A DNA stretch of 64,000 bases from Castor canadensis (GCF_047511655.1 NC_133390.1:133043583-133107582); one strand, 5' to 3'. Positions 46,511 through 60,329 are shown, counted from the stretch's first letter. Notes: generated from the letters alone by a model not told the origin. Numbers and translations are program-made.

Positions 46511-47520
46511 ACAGTAAGGAAGGGAAGAAATACACATAGGATATGAGTTGTTGCATTTGTTTTAGTTCTGAAGCACTAGTCCAGAAATTTAACAATTCCA
46601 AAGGCAATAAACAAGGTCAATAAAAGTAATGTATTCTATAAGAAATTGAGATAACTCAGAAGAGAAAAAATTTTTAAATTCAATATATCTTCACACATAT
46701 TTGAGACAGTACATCCATAAGAAAAGTACAGGCTGCTAGGAAAAGAATAGAAGAAGAACAACAAAATTCTTACTAGTCAAAACTATTGTTTCTGATTTGA
46801 AAATCAAATCATTAGTAAGACTGGAAGACAAAATCCTCCCAGACTATGAAGAAAAGTTAAGGTGATGGAAAATGTAAAAGAAAAAACAGAAACCATATAC
46901 AACAAAATACAGGTACACGCAACAGAGAAATGTTCCAAGAATGAAGGGGGGAACATTCATTATAATTTTCCACGCAATGTGTGTTTCTTAGGAAATGCTA
47001 TGGCCTTAACAGGTGCATTTACAGCTCCTTTTGTAGGATAATTTTGTTTCATTACAGTTTGAAAAATTCATTTCGTAGCTTGAGGATAAACAAATTTACT
47101 TTGTCATACTGTAAGAATATTTATTAGCAATGAACTCTTAAATCAACCTACAGTAGAAGTAACTAAAATTAAATTATGGTACAGTTTGTAGAATAAATGT
47201 TGTCTTCCTTGACAAACACTCAGTCAGTGGGGGTGTGAGAGTGGGTGTAGAAACAGAGATGCATCATGAGACACTATATAAATTGATAGTGAGAGAAATA
47301 TGTGTTTAATGGTTATGTTTACAAAGTAACTAATAAAAGTACTGCCTAAAATGGGGAACAGGTGGGTCAGAGAAGGAAATGGTATAAGATAATAACTTTA
47401 ATAGAACATGTCTGAATATTATTTTAGAACTACAGAAACTCAACAATAGGCAGATGAGTAGGGCACTGGTGGTGACCATGGAACTCAGAATGTTTAGGCA
47501 GCATGTAGGAGAAGATGCCT
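46511..47520. other. Non-coding, A-rich, nothing recognised
   Basis: A-rich stretches near 46650-46930 could be old L1 debris, but there is no firm match. Confidence 0.4.
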
Positions 47521-47660
47521 GGAGTGTGTAGGAGATGATGATTTTCCTGGCACACTTGTGTACTTTTTGATTTTTTTATTACATATGCATTGAGTGTGTA
47601 GGAGATGATGATTTTCCTGGCACACTTGTGTACTTTTTGATTTTTTTATTACATATGCAT
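47521..47660. repeat. Near-perfect 70-bp tandem duplication
   Basis: 47521-47590 and 47591-47660 are the same 70 bases (starting nGAGTGTGTAGGAGATGATG and ending acatatgcat) with one difference, at the first base. The two copies abut exactly. The near identity means a very recent event or an assembly artefact. Confidence 0.97.
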
Positions 47661-50600
47661 TTTATGTTGATAAATATTAAGATGTGATGAATTTAAAATT
47701 TATCTCATGAACACAGGTGTATTTCCACTCTACTCTTCACATTTCTCAACATTTGGGTTTCATGATAGTTACCTGTTAGAGTCAGGGAAATATTCAACAC
47801 CATCTGAGGTATTTTGTGGCAACGATTCCAAATTCCTTTGCCCTAAATCCTTCTCTAGCTGAATATAGTCATATTGACCCCTCAGATCCTAGAAGGATTA
47901 TAACAAGCATCATTGGCCTGAATCCCTGAAGAGAAGACTAACAAAAATTAGAAAAACTGTTTCTGCTCATGTGACAGTCTTCCAAAATGATTAATGATTT
48001 AGAAAAGCCACTATACTATTGCATTTCTAAGAGTCAAGAACTTCTCTACTGCAGGGGTCATAGTGAGGATATTTTGCTTTATCCTCACAAGGGCCCAGTG
48101 TCTAAGGATGAATGATAATTTTTTCCCTGCAATTGAATGATACTTTTTTAAAGTACCAACCATGACAGCTAACACAATGTGGCATACAACTTGTAAACTG
48201 GGACCAATGAATCACAGCAGCATCACCACTGTGGCTAAGTGTTTATCTCAGTTGCTATCTTCCTGGGTCAGAGCCACTCCCAAGTATCTTCCAAGCACTA
48301 GTATCTGCACATGGAAACTATGTCAAATGCCAAAGAACATGCCATGTTGCCTTATTTAAACAGACCCAGAGGGAGGCAAGGCAAAATCCATTGACTGTAA
48401 TTAATTTGGACAATTAAACAATCCTCATCCTCCCAAGGCAATAAATATATAAATTTGGGTATGTTGGGAAAAAACATTATATCTTCCAAATATGTGGAAA
48501 GAAGTAGAGATTAGAGCTAAGAAGCCCTGGCTCTGGCAATTCCTGCAGGCCTGCTTCAGGGGACAGGAATCCCACTGCTCTGTGCTGTCCCAAAAGATAC
48601 AACTAGACCACAAAGGAAGCCAGCTGAGGAGTTAAAAGATGCTTATGTTTTCCAGTAGTTAAAGGTACTCATGATACTCTTGAGGACTTCCTGTGGAATC
48701 AAGTTGACCTTGAGGAAATCAGAAGTGAGACAGAGGCAGGGAATTATTGCTATAGCTCTTCACAGGTCCATCTCACCATCCTGTCTACCAGTGGGTTTCA
48801 GAACTGGTGATATTTGAGTTGGGCACTGCCTAGGAGTCAAAGACACCATAGAACTTTCTGAACCTATTTAGACTACATGAGCACCTTTCACCTCTCATAC
48901 TAACCCCTTTGCCTGGAGCTACCTCATCACCAACTCATATCCCGTGCCCATCTGAACACAGAAGATACTTATGTTTGCTTTATAATGTTAAGCTCAAATT
49001 TTACTTTCTATTTAAAAGCTTTCCTGAAAATTTCATGGATGAAGAAAATCTTTAACTCTTGGAACATTTGTGGGTGTATACTTTGAACTATCTTCTCTAG
49101 GCCTGAGTTCATCCCTTGAAGCAGGATCTTTATATTCCCAATGCTGGAGCATTACCAGGCACATATATACTAAGTGATTTAGGTGAGCAACTATCTGATA
49201 AATATAAAGCTTGTGCTAAGAAGGTGCCACATGTCAATTCTAACTATCTCAACAGTCATCAAATGAGCTCAAAGCAGAGCAAAGATGACTGTGTTGATAC
49301 TAACATCTATGCCAAAGTCTGAGTGTGAATTAGACGCTAGCTATGCAGATTTAGTCTGAGCAAGAGATTCCTTCCTGAGTTATATAACCAGACAAGAGAA
49401 GAGGCCATGCCGATGTGCGATTGGTTGAATATTTGTTTCTATTCATGTAGGTTCAGAAGTGTGATAGACCCCTTCCATTGCTTCCCTTGCCCATCATTCC
49501 TGGGAACCTCTTCCTGCCAGAAAACGAGCTGATTGATAGTTGGTGGGAGATTGATTGCTTATTTATTATTCTACTTAATAATGTCGTACACGAGGTGTTT
49601 TTGCCCAGGGAGTCAAGAAGCATTTGCACAGCAGAGAAACTGAGAGATCTCTGGAACACTAATAATGCACGTCTTCACCCATTTCCTTGACACTGACTAA
49701 TCTGGAGCCTAGAATGTCCAAGAGTATAGAAAGCAGCAACTTCTGGCAAGAGTCATGTGCTCCTTCAACTCATATAGAAAAGAGAAAGGGGAAATGGTGG
49801 ACATGGGCAGAAGAAGAGAAGATGAAGTAAGGGCAATCGTGCTTTAAAAAGCCCTCTCTCACAGTGACTAATCTAGTTCTGAGAAAGTGAGAATTAATTA
49901 ACTCATTCAAGAAAGGCATTAATCCATTCAAACACTGTTGCATTGAAGAATAAAGGTTCTAATATATGAATTTTGAGAAATACACTTAAACCACAGCAGC
50001 ACCTAAGTTTCTAATCTTGGGACAGGAGTTGTGAGGAACCATCTTTCTTTAATAGCTATCAGGAAAATCTCTTGTCGTGGTTAAAAAAACATGACCCCAA
50101 ATTATTGATGCTGTATGGAGCAAGCCATGATTATTTCCAATAACAAACTTAAGAAAACTTTTAGTTTTGATGCCCAATTAACAATAACCATGGAGAGAGG
50201 AAGAGTGGATGTGCCATTGGCACTGTGGACAAAGAATAAATTGTCCTCTTTGTACTTCTCCGTCCCTGTTGTCTTTTTCTGCCTCTGTTTCTCTTTGTTC
50301 CATTGCTTCTGTCTTGCTCTTAGATCAGCTTCTTCCTTAAAGATAGAACTTCATGCCCCATTTTTCTCTAGCCTATTTCTCCAGGTGACCAGAAAGTAAG
50401 TTGGTGATGCTAAACTGTGCCCAGACAGGAGTACGGAGAGTTCCAAGAGGACACACAGGCCTTCCCTTTGAAATATCTTAACTGATTTTTCTCCTAAGGA
50501 ATGTCTTGTCTGGATCCTTGTCTAAGTGAAGAGGGGTTTGTAGGCTCACCGTTTGCCCCCCATGTCCCAAAACATCACACTGTCAAGGATGTAATTAGTA

Positions 50601-52685
50601 TGTAATTGCTGGGATGAAACCCAAAGAATGAGGAAGAAAGTAAAGAGAAGGACAACTCCCTCATTATTTCAACTTTTCTGCATTGCTCTCAATTATGTAG
50701 TAAGACACCCCATTTCACTACTGCTGCAACGTCTGCATGAGCCTGGGAGTTACTTTAATTTCAAGCTACCTTTATTGCCTAATCCTTTGAGGAACAGATA
50801 TTTACTTTATGCTTACGCAATTTAAAAAGCTAATTTCAATTTTGAAGCACACAGATGTACGCGAGTTAATAGCTTTGCAGCCTTCAGCCTCCAAACAGAA
50901 TGAGAAGCTTGTTGTTCAGCCTTCATCACCTGTGGGACAAATCAGAGCATTTATATAAATTGGAAGCCTGCTCTTAACTGATTTTTTTCAGACTCTGCTT
51001 TCTAATTGGAGGAAATTTATCTTAAATCCTGTTCATGTTCATATGCCTTTTTGTTCCTCATCTGGCTGTGCTGTTTATTTGGGTGTCACAAAAGGAAAAT
51101 GAGGCAGAAACAGGCTTCTCTTGGGACAGCAAAAGGAACTGAAAACTAGTGCTCACTGGGGCTGTGATAACTGTGCCTCAATGCTATTCTACTCTCCATC
51201 TGCCTGGTACTTTGCTTTCCTTGTTCTGGGCACACACATGTGCAGGTAACATCTGGTAGCATTCCTCCATATCAAGTTAATTTGGTCTCTTTCAATTTTC
51301 AAGTATTCAGGTGCTCATGCAGGCTTCCTGCACATCTTTTTGCATGCAGGTGGCATATGGATACCAGAACCTGAGAACTGCTGCTGACATCAAATGGCTC
51401 CCAACAATGCTGCTTGCTCCTGTCCAGCCTATGCTGGCTACAGGGTTTGGTGAGAGAAAGACACTGCAGTGTCTAAAAGCACAACCTCAGCACCAGTTCT
51501 GTGGCTCTGGAAAGGTGACCATCTGCACCAGAGGCACAGCTGAACCAGCTGCTTAGATTCTGCATGGGTCATTTCCTAACATGTCAGTGGCCAGGCTAAT
51601 TGGATCTGCTTGCATAGTTGAACATAGGAAGCAAAATAGGTATTACCTTAAAACTAACATTTGCCTTAGGCTTATCTCTTTGTAGCTGACCTTGAGAAAA
51701 GGATCAGATAGCAAGAAGTTAGTTTGGGGGTGACTGGAGGGGTGGGGAGTGGAAGGCAGGGAAGAACTAGACTTTCTGCTGGAAGGAGGGCATTCCCTGT
51801 AAGGACCACCCTTTTCTTTGACATCAGGCAGGCTCTTCCCAGCAGGGCCTACAGTGAATGTGCACAGAGGGATGCTGTGACACAACTCTGTCCACCCGCT
51901 GGACATAGACTGTCCTAACAGATTCTGTCACAAGGATGGGGGTGCTTCAGATGGCAACTTAGTGACCCATTCTGACCCTTTCCTTCCACAGGTGTCAGAG
52001 CTGAGTTGAACAAGCCCTTCCTTGCTCAGTCTGCTCCTTCCTCCGAGTTTTTTTTATAGCCATTGCTCCAAAACACTGCTTGTCCAGTATTTCCCTCCTT
52101 GTGTCTGCTCCCTGGGATTCAAATGAATTGTGAAGAGGTGAAATGGGTAATGAGCAGGTCAATGCTGTGGCCACTCGTGTGCAATTGGGGGATTCAGGAG
52201 ACTTTGTGGTGGGGAACTTTTCTCAGACTTGCCTAAATGAATGAGAAAGAGGGCAAGTTTTTTCCTTCTCTTCTACTCATCTTAACTGAAGGCAGCTCCT
52301 GGATCATCAAGTGCTGATTCCTGCTTATCGCTGAGGACCAATAGTAAGCCCTCAGGAAAGGGTCTTAGTTGTGCTAAGGTAGCGCCTCAGGAGTGGGCTG
52401 GAAAACAGTGAATGTCAGGGATTATGGGTGAGGCTGTGAGAGCAGTTGCTACAAAGCTTTATTCTTTGGCAGCTTCTTTCTGGGTCATTGTCAAAGTGAA
52501 AGAAAAGGAAGAGCTAAAGGATGCCTAGGTCTGGTGTTCTAAGATATGTCACAATGTCTTCGTATGTACCCCTATGTCCACCGGACTGCCAATCCTTAAA
52601 GTGAAGCTCCACCACCAAATGTGGAGTTTACTGAGCTCCTTCCACCTACAAAAGGAGGGATGAAGGGCCTAAGTATCCTACTCCT
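47661..52685. other. Long non-coding stretch, nothing recognised
   Basis: Five kilobases with almost no identifiable repeat, so it may be old unique sequence. No conserved open frame is seen. 50780-51020 is unusually repeat-free and is noted in the findings. Confidence 0.45.
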
Positions 52686-52771
52686 TTCTTGGGCGGAGGG
52701 CTTAAGTTTGAACTGAAGGATTTGCACTTGGAAAGCAGGTGCTCTACCACTTGAGCCACACCTCCAGCCCC
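52686..52771 (-). mobile_element. ID-like SINE, antisense
   Basis: Reversed ID body: taagtttgaactgaaggatt, aaagcaggtgctctaccact, tgagccacacctccagcccc. Confidence 0.85.
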
Positions 52772-52871
52772 CAGTTCCTTTATTGAGACATCTTTCACTT
52801 CTATCCTGGAAAGAGTAGGTTTATGAGACAGAGTCATGATAAACCCAGGGCTCCATAAGCTAATTCAGGGA

Positions 52872-53275
52872 GTACTGTGGTTTGAATGTCCCTGCCAAAA
52901 CTCCTGTTGAAATTTAATCCTCATTGTGAAGTATTAAAGGGGTATATACTTAATTTGACTACCATATCAAAATGAGACCTTTCGGACATAATTAAGATTA
53001 GATGAAGTCTTGAGAGTAGAGCCTCCATTTTGTCCTTGGTGATTTCCTAAGCAGAGGAAGAGACCCACAAAAGCAAGCTTGCTCTGTCTTACCATGTGAT
53101 GTCCTGCGAGTCTTTAGGACTAAGTAGAGTCCACATTAGTAAAAAGGTTCCAACCAGATAGAACCTCTTGAACTTGCATCTCTAAAACCATGAGCTGAAT
53201 AAACCTTTATTCTTTATGAATTTCCCAGACTGGTTTACACAGTTATAACAATAGAAAACAGACTAAGCCATGGAC
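52872..53275 (+). mobile_element. MaLR-type LTR (MST/THE1-like)
   Basis: Starts gtactgtggtttgaatgtcc, has ctgttgaaatttaatcctca, cttaccatgtgatgtcctgc and accatgagctgaataaacct, and ends acaatagaaaacagactaag. The order and the AATAAA near the end fit a MaLR LTR in sense. There are no internal genes. Confidence 0.75.
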
Positions 53276-54204
53276 CCAGACAAGTAAACCAGCAGTGCTC
53301 AGTGCAAACCTCCTAAGAATTGTAGGTCAAAGTCAAGGATAAATCATGGAACTACTAGGCAAGAGCTTTCTTCCTGATGGCAGCTGTGCTTCTGTGCCAA
53401 TGGTTGGTCTGTGGACCTAATGAATGCAAAGCATCAGAGAGTGGGAAAGGAAACCCAGGCATCCCATATCCATGATCCTGACATTTGTAGACTCCAATGT
53501 GGAAACCACTGGAGCAGCATAACACATGGGGGAAATTTAGCAATGGTTGGCTTGGCTCTGCTCCCTTAGCCTTGCACCAAACAACCAGCCCAAAACATGT
53601 CTTTGCCCACCAAGGAGCCAGCCAAAAAGGGACAATATTAGATGTTCATGTCTCACACCCATCATTGGAGCAGTTGCTCACCTGTCTCAGCTGCCTGAGT
53701 CCTTTGCAACTATTGCTTTGTCTGGGTTCTTTGTCCCAGTTAAATTCATAAATTATTGTTCATTCTTTGGGGCTCTGTAATGAGAATGAACCTCATCTTG
53801 GTCCTTCACAATGAGAAGTCCACCAGCCAGAGACCTGGCCTATTTGCCTTGCTCCCACCAGTCCTGTTTTTTCTGACTGAGTTTAAGAACCCTCCTTGCC
53901 CCCCAATCTTACCTTGAGCATTATAATGGTCATATTGCCCTGAATGTTCTCTAAGCATCCCTGGCATCTGTTTCTGTTCTTCTGGAAGAAACTTTTCAGA
54001 TTTAGCATATCCTTAAATTATTATTTTTTTATAAGGCAAGGTCTAAATACTTCAAAGAGGAAAAAAACACACCTACTTTGATTTAGGTTCCATCCGTAGC
54101 AAACTCTGAGCTAACAACTTGGTTATTGGTACATAGAGGCAAGGTATCTCAAGGAAGAATGGGTAAGAAAATTTTAAAAAAGGATAGTATATAAAGTGTG
54201 ATGT
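53276..54204. other. Non-coding, nothing recognised
   Basis: No supported feature. Confidence 0.5.
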
Positions 54205-54470
54205 TTCCATGCATGTGAATATTATACAGCCTTAAAAAGGAAAGACATTCTGTCACATACCACAGTAAGGTGAAACTTGAAGACATGAAAAGAACAAATA
54301 CCACAAGACTTCTTTCTTATGAAGTCCCTTTAATAGGTAAAATCATAGACATGAAAAGTAGAATGGTGCTTTGCCAGGTTCTGGAGATGGGGATCTAGTA
54401 ATTCATGGGTATGGGCAGTTTCAGTTTGGGGTGATGAAATGTGTTCTTGTATATCTAAAAGAGTTTGCAA
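54205..54470 (+). mobile_element. Ancient L1 3' fragment
   Basis: gaatattatacagccttaaa, gtgaaacttgaagacatgaa, catagacatgaaaagtagaa and ttctggagatgg follow the order of an old mammalian L1 3' end in sense. Confidence 0.75.
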
Positions 54471-56941
54471 GAGGCAGAAGTGTACAACACATAAGAAGTG
54501 TCCCCAACTTTGCTAACCCCTGACCACAGTAGCTTGCAATCTTTTGGTAATATAGAACAATCAGGGATGGTGTATTCTATACAACCCCATATGACTTTCA
54601 AGGAAGAGCACAGGGTCAAATAACAAAGGCCTGGTCCTCAGTTCATCAAGTGACAAAGGACTGAATTCCTTGTTTCATATTACCAGAGGAGTTTCTGAGG
54701 AATGTGTAGTGACTATAGTCAGGCTCTGTTCAAGGACTGTTTCCTTTGATTGAGCTGAGAGGCAATGGTGAATGAAGGTGATACTCATTCCTGATCTATT
54801 TTTGGATTCCCTCATACATAGATTTTCTAAAGATCAAACTATAGAACACTTAGTCACATAGTCAACCTGACCTGATTTCCATGCAGGTGTGAAGGCACTT
54901 CCAGTCCAAATCACTGATGACACATTCTTCATGGTTGCACATTACAAGTCCTCAAAGGAATATGTAAAACGATGCCTTTGACATTTTACTAGGATGTTAG
55001 ATGTCAAAAGACTGTTTTAAAAAATACAGATTCAGTTATTTCTACCTTTAAATGGAACTACTGACCACGTGCATTAAAATATATTATAATTCATTATCCA
55101 CTGTGTCTATATTTGGGAACATGTGAAAAAAGGGCGCATACTTTGCATTCATGGGTGACTGCAAAGATTAATACAGCAGTAAAAGTACATGAAGTAGTTT
55201 TAGCCATAGTGAGTGATGATAACAACAAAAACAACAAAAGTGATTTTCCCCTGGGTACTCACTTTCATTCCAAACCTAAGGGTAGTTCCCTTGTCCTTAT
55301 TTGAGCTTCATGATCTCACCTTGAGGGATTCACCAAGCTCTGCAGGGGGTGGGTTAACTAATCTGTTCAGCTCCACCCAGAAAAATGCCTACCAGACCTG
55401 GGTCCTAAGGATTAACATCATAGGGTGGCATCTGAGAAGAGCACAGGTGTGGAGTAGGCGCTGAGGTGGCTCCCAGCACCTTACCTGCAACCTGTTCTGT
55501 GCAGCACAGAGGGACTGCTGCAAGCAGTGAGTTGTGAGCTTTCCTCCTTTCTGATAGTGTAAGGAATGTCAGGCCCTGCTTCTGTTGGTTCAGAATAGTT
55601 TCACATGCTAATAAGCTTGAATTGACTATGGAGAACATCTGGTTGCTTCCGTTGGTTATAGAAAACCAAGCAGTACAGTAGTTAAAGAACGAAAACACAT
55701 TTGATGTAGTAATTATTCAAGAAAGAAGAGGCCTCAGGACAGAACTAGGGTCCATTCTACATACAACAACAACAAGTGTGGATTGCTAAGAGGAAACATC
55801 AGAGGTTTGTGGGAGAATTTTACTAAAGAGACCTGATAAGAATCTGGCTGAGGCAGGCCAGGGATCAGACATCACTTCAGAAGAATAAGTTGATTAACCA
55901 TGGAGAAGGACCAAATATCAAGGAAGTTCTCACTAAACTGACTTAGGAGGATTGTAGCTATAGATGGGCTGTACAAAGATGAGCATAAAAACCAAAGGTT
56001 GAGGTCTAATGGAGAAATGGGACCCAAAGAAACTCATTGAGGTTAGTAAAGGAGAGGATCTCTGTTACCTCATCCTATAAATAGGCAACTAAACTTATTT
56101 CCTTTTTCAGCTCAGGGGCGAGGAATGGACTCTATAGTCATTGTTCCAGGCCCATAGCACTAGACAATCCATTCAGAGCGGGCAAAGGAACCACAGGAAG
56201 TGAAGAAGCCATCACTACCTGCCACCAATCAAGAGCTAGCCTGAGACTGAAGGTAGGAGACCTGGAGCCCCAGATCAGCAGCAGTTGCCCAGAAGTGGCT
56301 TCAGAGCTCAGATGTGACTGAGCCTCTGCACACTGCTGCCTCCATGAAGGAGCACCTGCCTGGGTGTGGTCCCAGATGGCAGGGCAGGTGCACAGCCCCT
56401 GACAGAGCCCATGCTTCTCCAGACGGCTCATGTGTTTGGGAGCTCTGGTTTCTTCCTGCTGTCTTCCAGTTCCAGGTCTTCTTCCCCTTTCTGGTCTTCC
56501 CTGACTAGACAGAGAGGCAATGTCCTTCCATGCCCTCCTCCCATAGCCAGGTGAAATTGCTATTATGATGGCCACTTCCATGTCACTCAGGGTGACTCTG
56601 CTGAGAAGGCTTAATCTGGTTTGTGATTATTATGACACAGGAGGGTCCTTAATTCCGAGATCCTCAGGTCTGTGTTTCATTTTGCCTCTTTAAAGATATG
56701 TGACTTTTACTACAAGGAGATTAGTAAAAGGAACATTCAACCAACTTTCTAAGTGATCTGAAACACCCACAGTTGGCATCTCACCAACTACATTGCTGAG
56801 CATCTAAAGGAATGTCACAGCTCTCTGCTCTATGCCTCCTGTCCTGCATTTATATCATCAGAAAGAAGGGTGATCCTGTTGACAAGGTCCACACCTAAGG
56901 ACTTGGGCCTCACACTTTTATCCTAGCCCAGTCAGGGTACC
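54471..56941. other. Non-coding, one unexplained open frame
   Basis: A minus-strand open frame of 147 codons (56138-56581) has no recognisable domain and is low in coding-like features. The rest shows no feature. Confidence 0.4.
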
Positions 56942-57302
56942 TGTTACAAATAAGACCCCCCCCAAGGCCACCAGAGTCACAATCAAAGATGCAAGAATGG
57001 AAAATTGTCTCAGCAAGGCAAAATTGACCTCTGCAGAAGGATGTGCAGGCACGTGGGCACAGCTAGCACAAGGAGTAGACCATAGGTCCACCTTTTATTC
57101 CTGATGAAGTGGAACCCTGCTCCCTTTACTCAGATTGCTGAGTTCAGGTGCACAATCTGATCATGAGTGGCTTATGCTACACTTGGAATTGGGGGTGGGG
57201 TAGGCTCTGAAAACAGAGCTCAATGAGCAAGAACCTGGAACTGCAAGCAGCTAAGATGGCGACACACTTTGATTAAAAAAAAAAAAAACTGTTTTCCTCA
57301 CA
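56942..57302 (-). mobile_element. 3' LTR of the class I ERV (361 bp)
   Basis: On the minus strand it starts TGTGAGGAAAACAG right after the polypurine tract and ends TTATTTGTAACA, giving TG...CA ends. AATAAAAGG near 57098-57090 sits where gammaretroviral LTRs carry their TATA box. A G-run lies near the U5 end (56957-56964). The 3' edge is my best guess, because the partner LTR is outside the window. Confidence 0.65.
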
Positions 57303-57318
57303 TTTCCCCCCTATTTTT
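57303..57318 (-). other. Polypurine tract of the ERV
   Basis: AAAAATAGGGGGGAAA on the minus strand lies directly before the LTR and after env. Retroviruses use this tract to prime plus-strand DNA. Confidence 0.75.
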
Positions 57319-57619
57319 ATTTTCCATTCTTTTCTTCAAACTCATTTAGCATTATTCAACTTTCTGTTTTAGCTGTACTCAACAATAATTAGTATGATAC
57401 AGGAGTTTGTCTGGTTAGGGGAGTTTCTATGAGTCTAAGAATTAGTCCCCATATACATGGTAAACACATCACCCAATTAAAGCCCTTGCCCCAATTACAG
57501 CAAGAAGGGATGTTAAGATTGAGGTCAGCACCCCCTTCCATTTCCCAAAGCATTGCTCTACCTAGTTAGTAAGGGGCTCTTTTATCCCTGAATTCGAAAC
57601 CAGTTCATTTGACAGGGCT

Positions 57620-59270
57620 ATCAGGCCTTGGAAAGCCTTGGATATGGTCCCATTTGGAGCTGTGTTGTGGGGATTAATGTACAGCATTCGCCACCAGTGA
57701 GGACACATAATCCACGTTTTTCTGCCAGAATCATGTCTACAGCCATTCGGTTTTCTGATGCCATCTTAATGGTGGGGCCTAGTTGTTCTGCAGTTTCTCT
57801 CACTGCGTTCTTAGTATAGTTGACAAATCTCTGCTGGCTATAATAAATATAGTTAATCCAATCCATCTCTTTTTATTAATAGTGAACCACCAGAATAGTG
57901 CTGATTCAAATCCTGTTGCTATCTTGTTCCTTGCTTTGAATTCATCCAGGACTCCAATGGCATCCATGTAGACATGGGAGTCAAACGACCCTCCAGGGAA
58001 AACAAGATCTTGTTTCTGTCTTTCCTTGGTTAGGGAGGGTTTGGGTTTCTGAAATGCCAGGGTGAAAGGAATATCAAATTGGACTAGAGTGCAAGTGTCA
58101 CTCCATTTGTGTGAAAGACTCAAGTAAAGTTCCACCACAAAACCACCAGACATATGTTCTAGTAACAGTTAGAAATGCACTCAGATGCATTTCTCAGAAC
58201 CTCTGGCCCTTCCCCAAATTTAGAGAGGCAAGAGGCAAAGTTAGAACTTCAAGATGGGGGTCTCATTGACCGAGGCGGCTTTAGCCTTTCGCAGTCATTT
58301 ATCATGTGAAATAGTAGTGACAAGATCCTGTAAGACTCATTGGACAGTTTGTCCTCTCCTGGAAGAGGGCAACCATGTATGCCATACCAGCAGGGTCAGT
58401 GGTCCATCCCAAGGGGAAGGAGACAACTTGGGGTTCTGGTCTTCCTGTCACACATGCACAGCAATTGATCTTATTTAAAGTGTGAGCAGAATATTTAATA
58501 CATTCCAGCCAGGCATTCATTTCCCCATAACCAGTTTCAACAGTTATAGGTCTGTCTTAGGTCTTTGACCTCCATCCACTACAGTTATCCCAGTCTGATT
58601 ATGACAGAGCTGGAGGAGCAGTGTTGGAGACAAGGCACCAGGGGGCACTGTGGTAACAGGTCTTTGAGTAATTCCAAGAGAAATGAACCTATAGGATCAG
58701 TGCTCTCAATAAGATTAGCTCTTAACCCATAGTGCCTTAAAACAGATGGCTCTGTTATCATAGAATGGGGATCATTTATTATGAAAGGGGTTTCTTTGGA
58801 GGTGCTGACAACTGAGAGGGGGAGTAACTTTCTTAAGCTGGGTTTTGTCCCTTAATTTCTTTCCCCAATTATCTTTTTCCTGTTCTGGTGGGCGGTGGGG
58901 GGGGGGATAGTAATAGACTGGTGAGCTATATACCCCAGGTGTAGTCATTCACCCTATCATGTTCTATGCATAACATGGATGGTAACCACCTTTATAACTA
59001 TATATATATATAGTCCTAGCCCTAGCCTGGATATAACTCTGATTCTCAAGATCCCTACATGGTATTATAATGCAAATATCAAGTTCAATAGATATAGGGG
59101 AAGAGATATGAGCAACACTGATAGTAGTCAGACAGTTTCCCAAGTGGAAAAAGAACAATAGCTCTATTACAGTCTCTTTAAGGTTATTTTGTGTCACTGG
59201 TACTTGAAAACATGGTCTATCTAACTTTCCCCCTTGGGAGATCATTTTGTTTGGGTGTAGTGTGTCCATC
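57620..59270 (-). pseudogene. Retroviral env remnant (SU and TM), broken
   Basis: Surface-unit pieces lie at 58964-59269 and 58302-58520. The second has a CxxC-type motif (CCAC) and the word FPLGWTTDP. A transmembrane-unit piece lies at 57621-57866 with the ENRMAVDMILAEK stretch, where ERV1 envelopes carry the immunosuppressive-type region, followed by a CX6CC motif (CVLTGGECC). Stops and frame changes separate the pieces, a TA repeat interrupts the 59000 region, and no single reading frame spans the gene. Env would have been the membrane fusion protein; nothing suggests a retained host role. Confidence 0.85.
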
Positions 59271-59339
59271 CTTTCTCAGCAGTACGTACTGCTGTCTTGG
59301 TAATGAGTAGCACCTGCTAAGGTCCCACCAGGATGGTTT

Positions 59340-60300
59340 GAACTTCTCTTCACTCCAAGTCTGCATCAGGACATAATCTCCCAGTCAGTGTGGATGTGCT
59401 GGAAATTTGAGCGGTGGAGTCTGGGCCTGCTGTACCTGTTGCCTAAAGGTGATGGAGCTGAAGAAAGACCAAGCACATAATTTTGAAGAAACTGATCTTT
59501 GGATTCAAAGGAGGGGAGGTTAGAGGGCTGGCCCAAATAGGATAACCCATACAGCATTTCATAAGGAGAGATTCCTGTGTCTCCCAGAGGGCCATCCTTA
59601 TCTTGAGTAAGGCTAGAGGTAGGCATTTGGTCCTGGGTCATCTGGTCTCAAGAACTAGCTTAGTCAGTTGCCTTTTCAAAGTCTCATTCATTCTTTCAAC
59701 TTTTCCTGAAGAGGTGCCATGGAGTATGACTTTTCCACCTGATATTTAATGCCTTCACCAATTCTCTGATTGTGTTAGCTGTAAAGTGACTCCCATTATC
59801 TGAATCTATATTTTCAATGTGTCCAAACTGAAGAATTATATTGTCTAAAAGTATCTTAACTATTCCATTAGCGGTGGCACTAGATAGAGGCATAGTCTTG
59901 ACCCAATTAGTTAGATGGTCCACTATAACCAGTAAATACTTTAGAAGGCCCACCCAGGGTAATTCAGTGTACGCCACCTGAACACTTTGAAAGGCCCTTA
60001 GGCCTGGATTTCATCTCCTGAAAGATTGCTCCCTCAAGGCCTGTTTGTTAACCTTCCTATAGGTTAGACAGCCTTTAGTGATCTGTTTTGCTAGAGTATA
60101 GATTCTTGGACACACATAAATTCTGAGGATGACATCACAGATAGCCTGGAACCTCCAGTAACCTCTTTGGTGTAATTGCATTAATAGGTTTGGAGAGTAC
60201 CTCCCTCCCATCTGAGAGGAGCCATTTCCCTTCCAAGGTCTGGTTGGTGCCCAGTTTCCCAAGTTGAGCTTTCTCTTGGGGAGTGAAAATGGGTTAGGGA
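59340..60300 (-). pseudogene. Retroviral integrase remnant
   Basis: The zinc-binding part (60011-60262) has the histidine side, but the expected CxxC reads CLTY, losing a zinc ligand. The core (59696-59977) keeps two catalytic Asp positions in VIVDHLTNWV and NIDSDNGSHFTA. The Glu region is in another frame just beyond. The C-terminal part (59366-59641) has GISPYEMLYGL. It is broken by frameshifts and is the 3' end of pol. Confidence 0.87.
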
Positions 60301-60329
60301 TGGGGTCTGGACAACAAGAGTGAGGTATA

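Noticed and set aside
47521-47660. CRISPR-like array or satellite
   Set aside because: Only two abutting copies and no spacers, in a mammalian context.
56138-56581. 147-codon minus-strand open frame
   Set aside because: Longest frame outside the ERV, but it has no domain or signal peptide, no paralogue in the window, and overlapping open frames on the other strand. Chance in a stop-poor stretch is more likely.
57621-57866. Captured syncytin-like env gene
   Set aside because: The CX6CC and preceding region are recognisable, but stops and frame changes break env, so no functional host envelope is supported.
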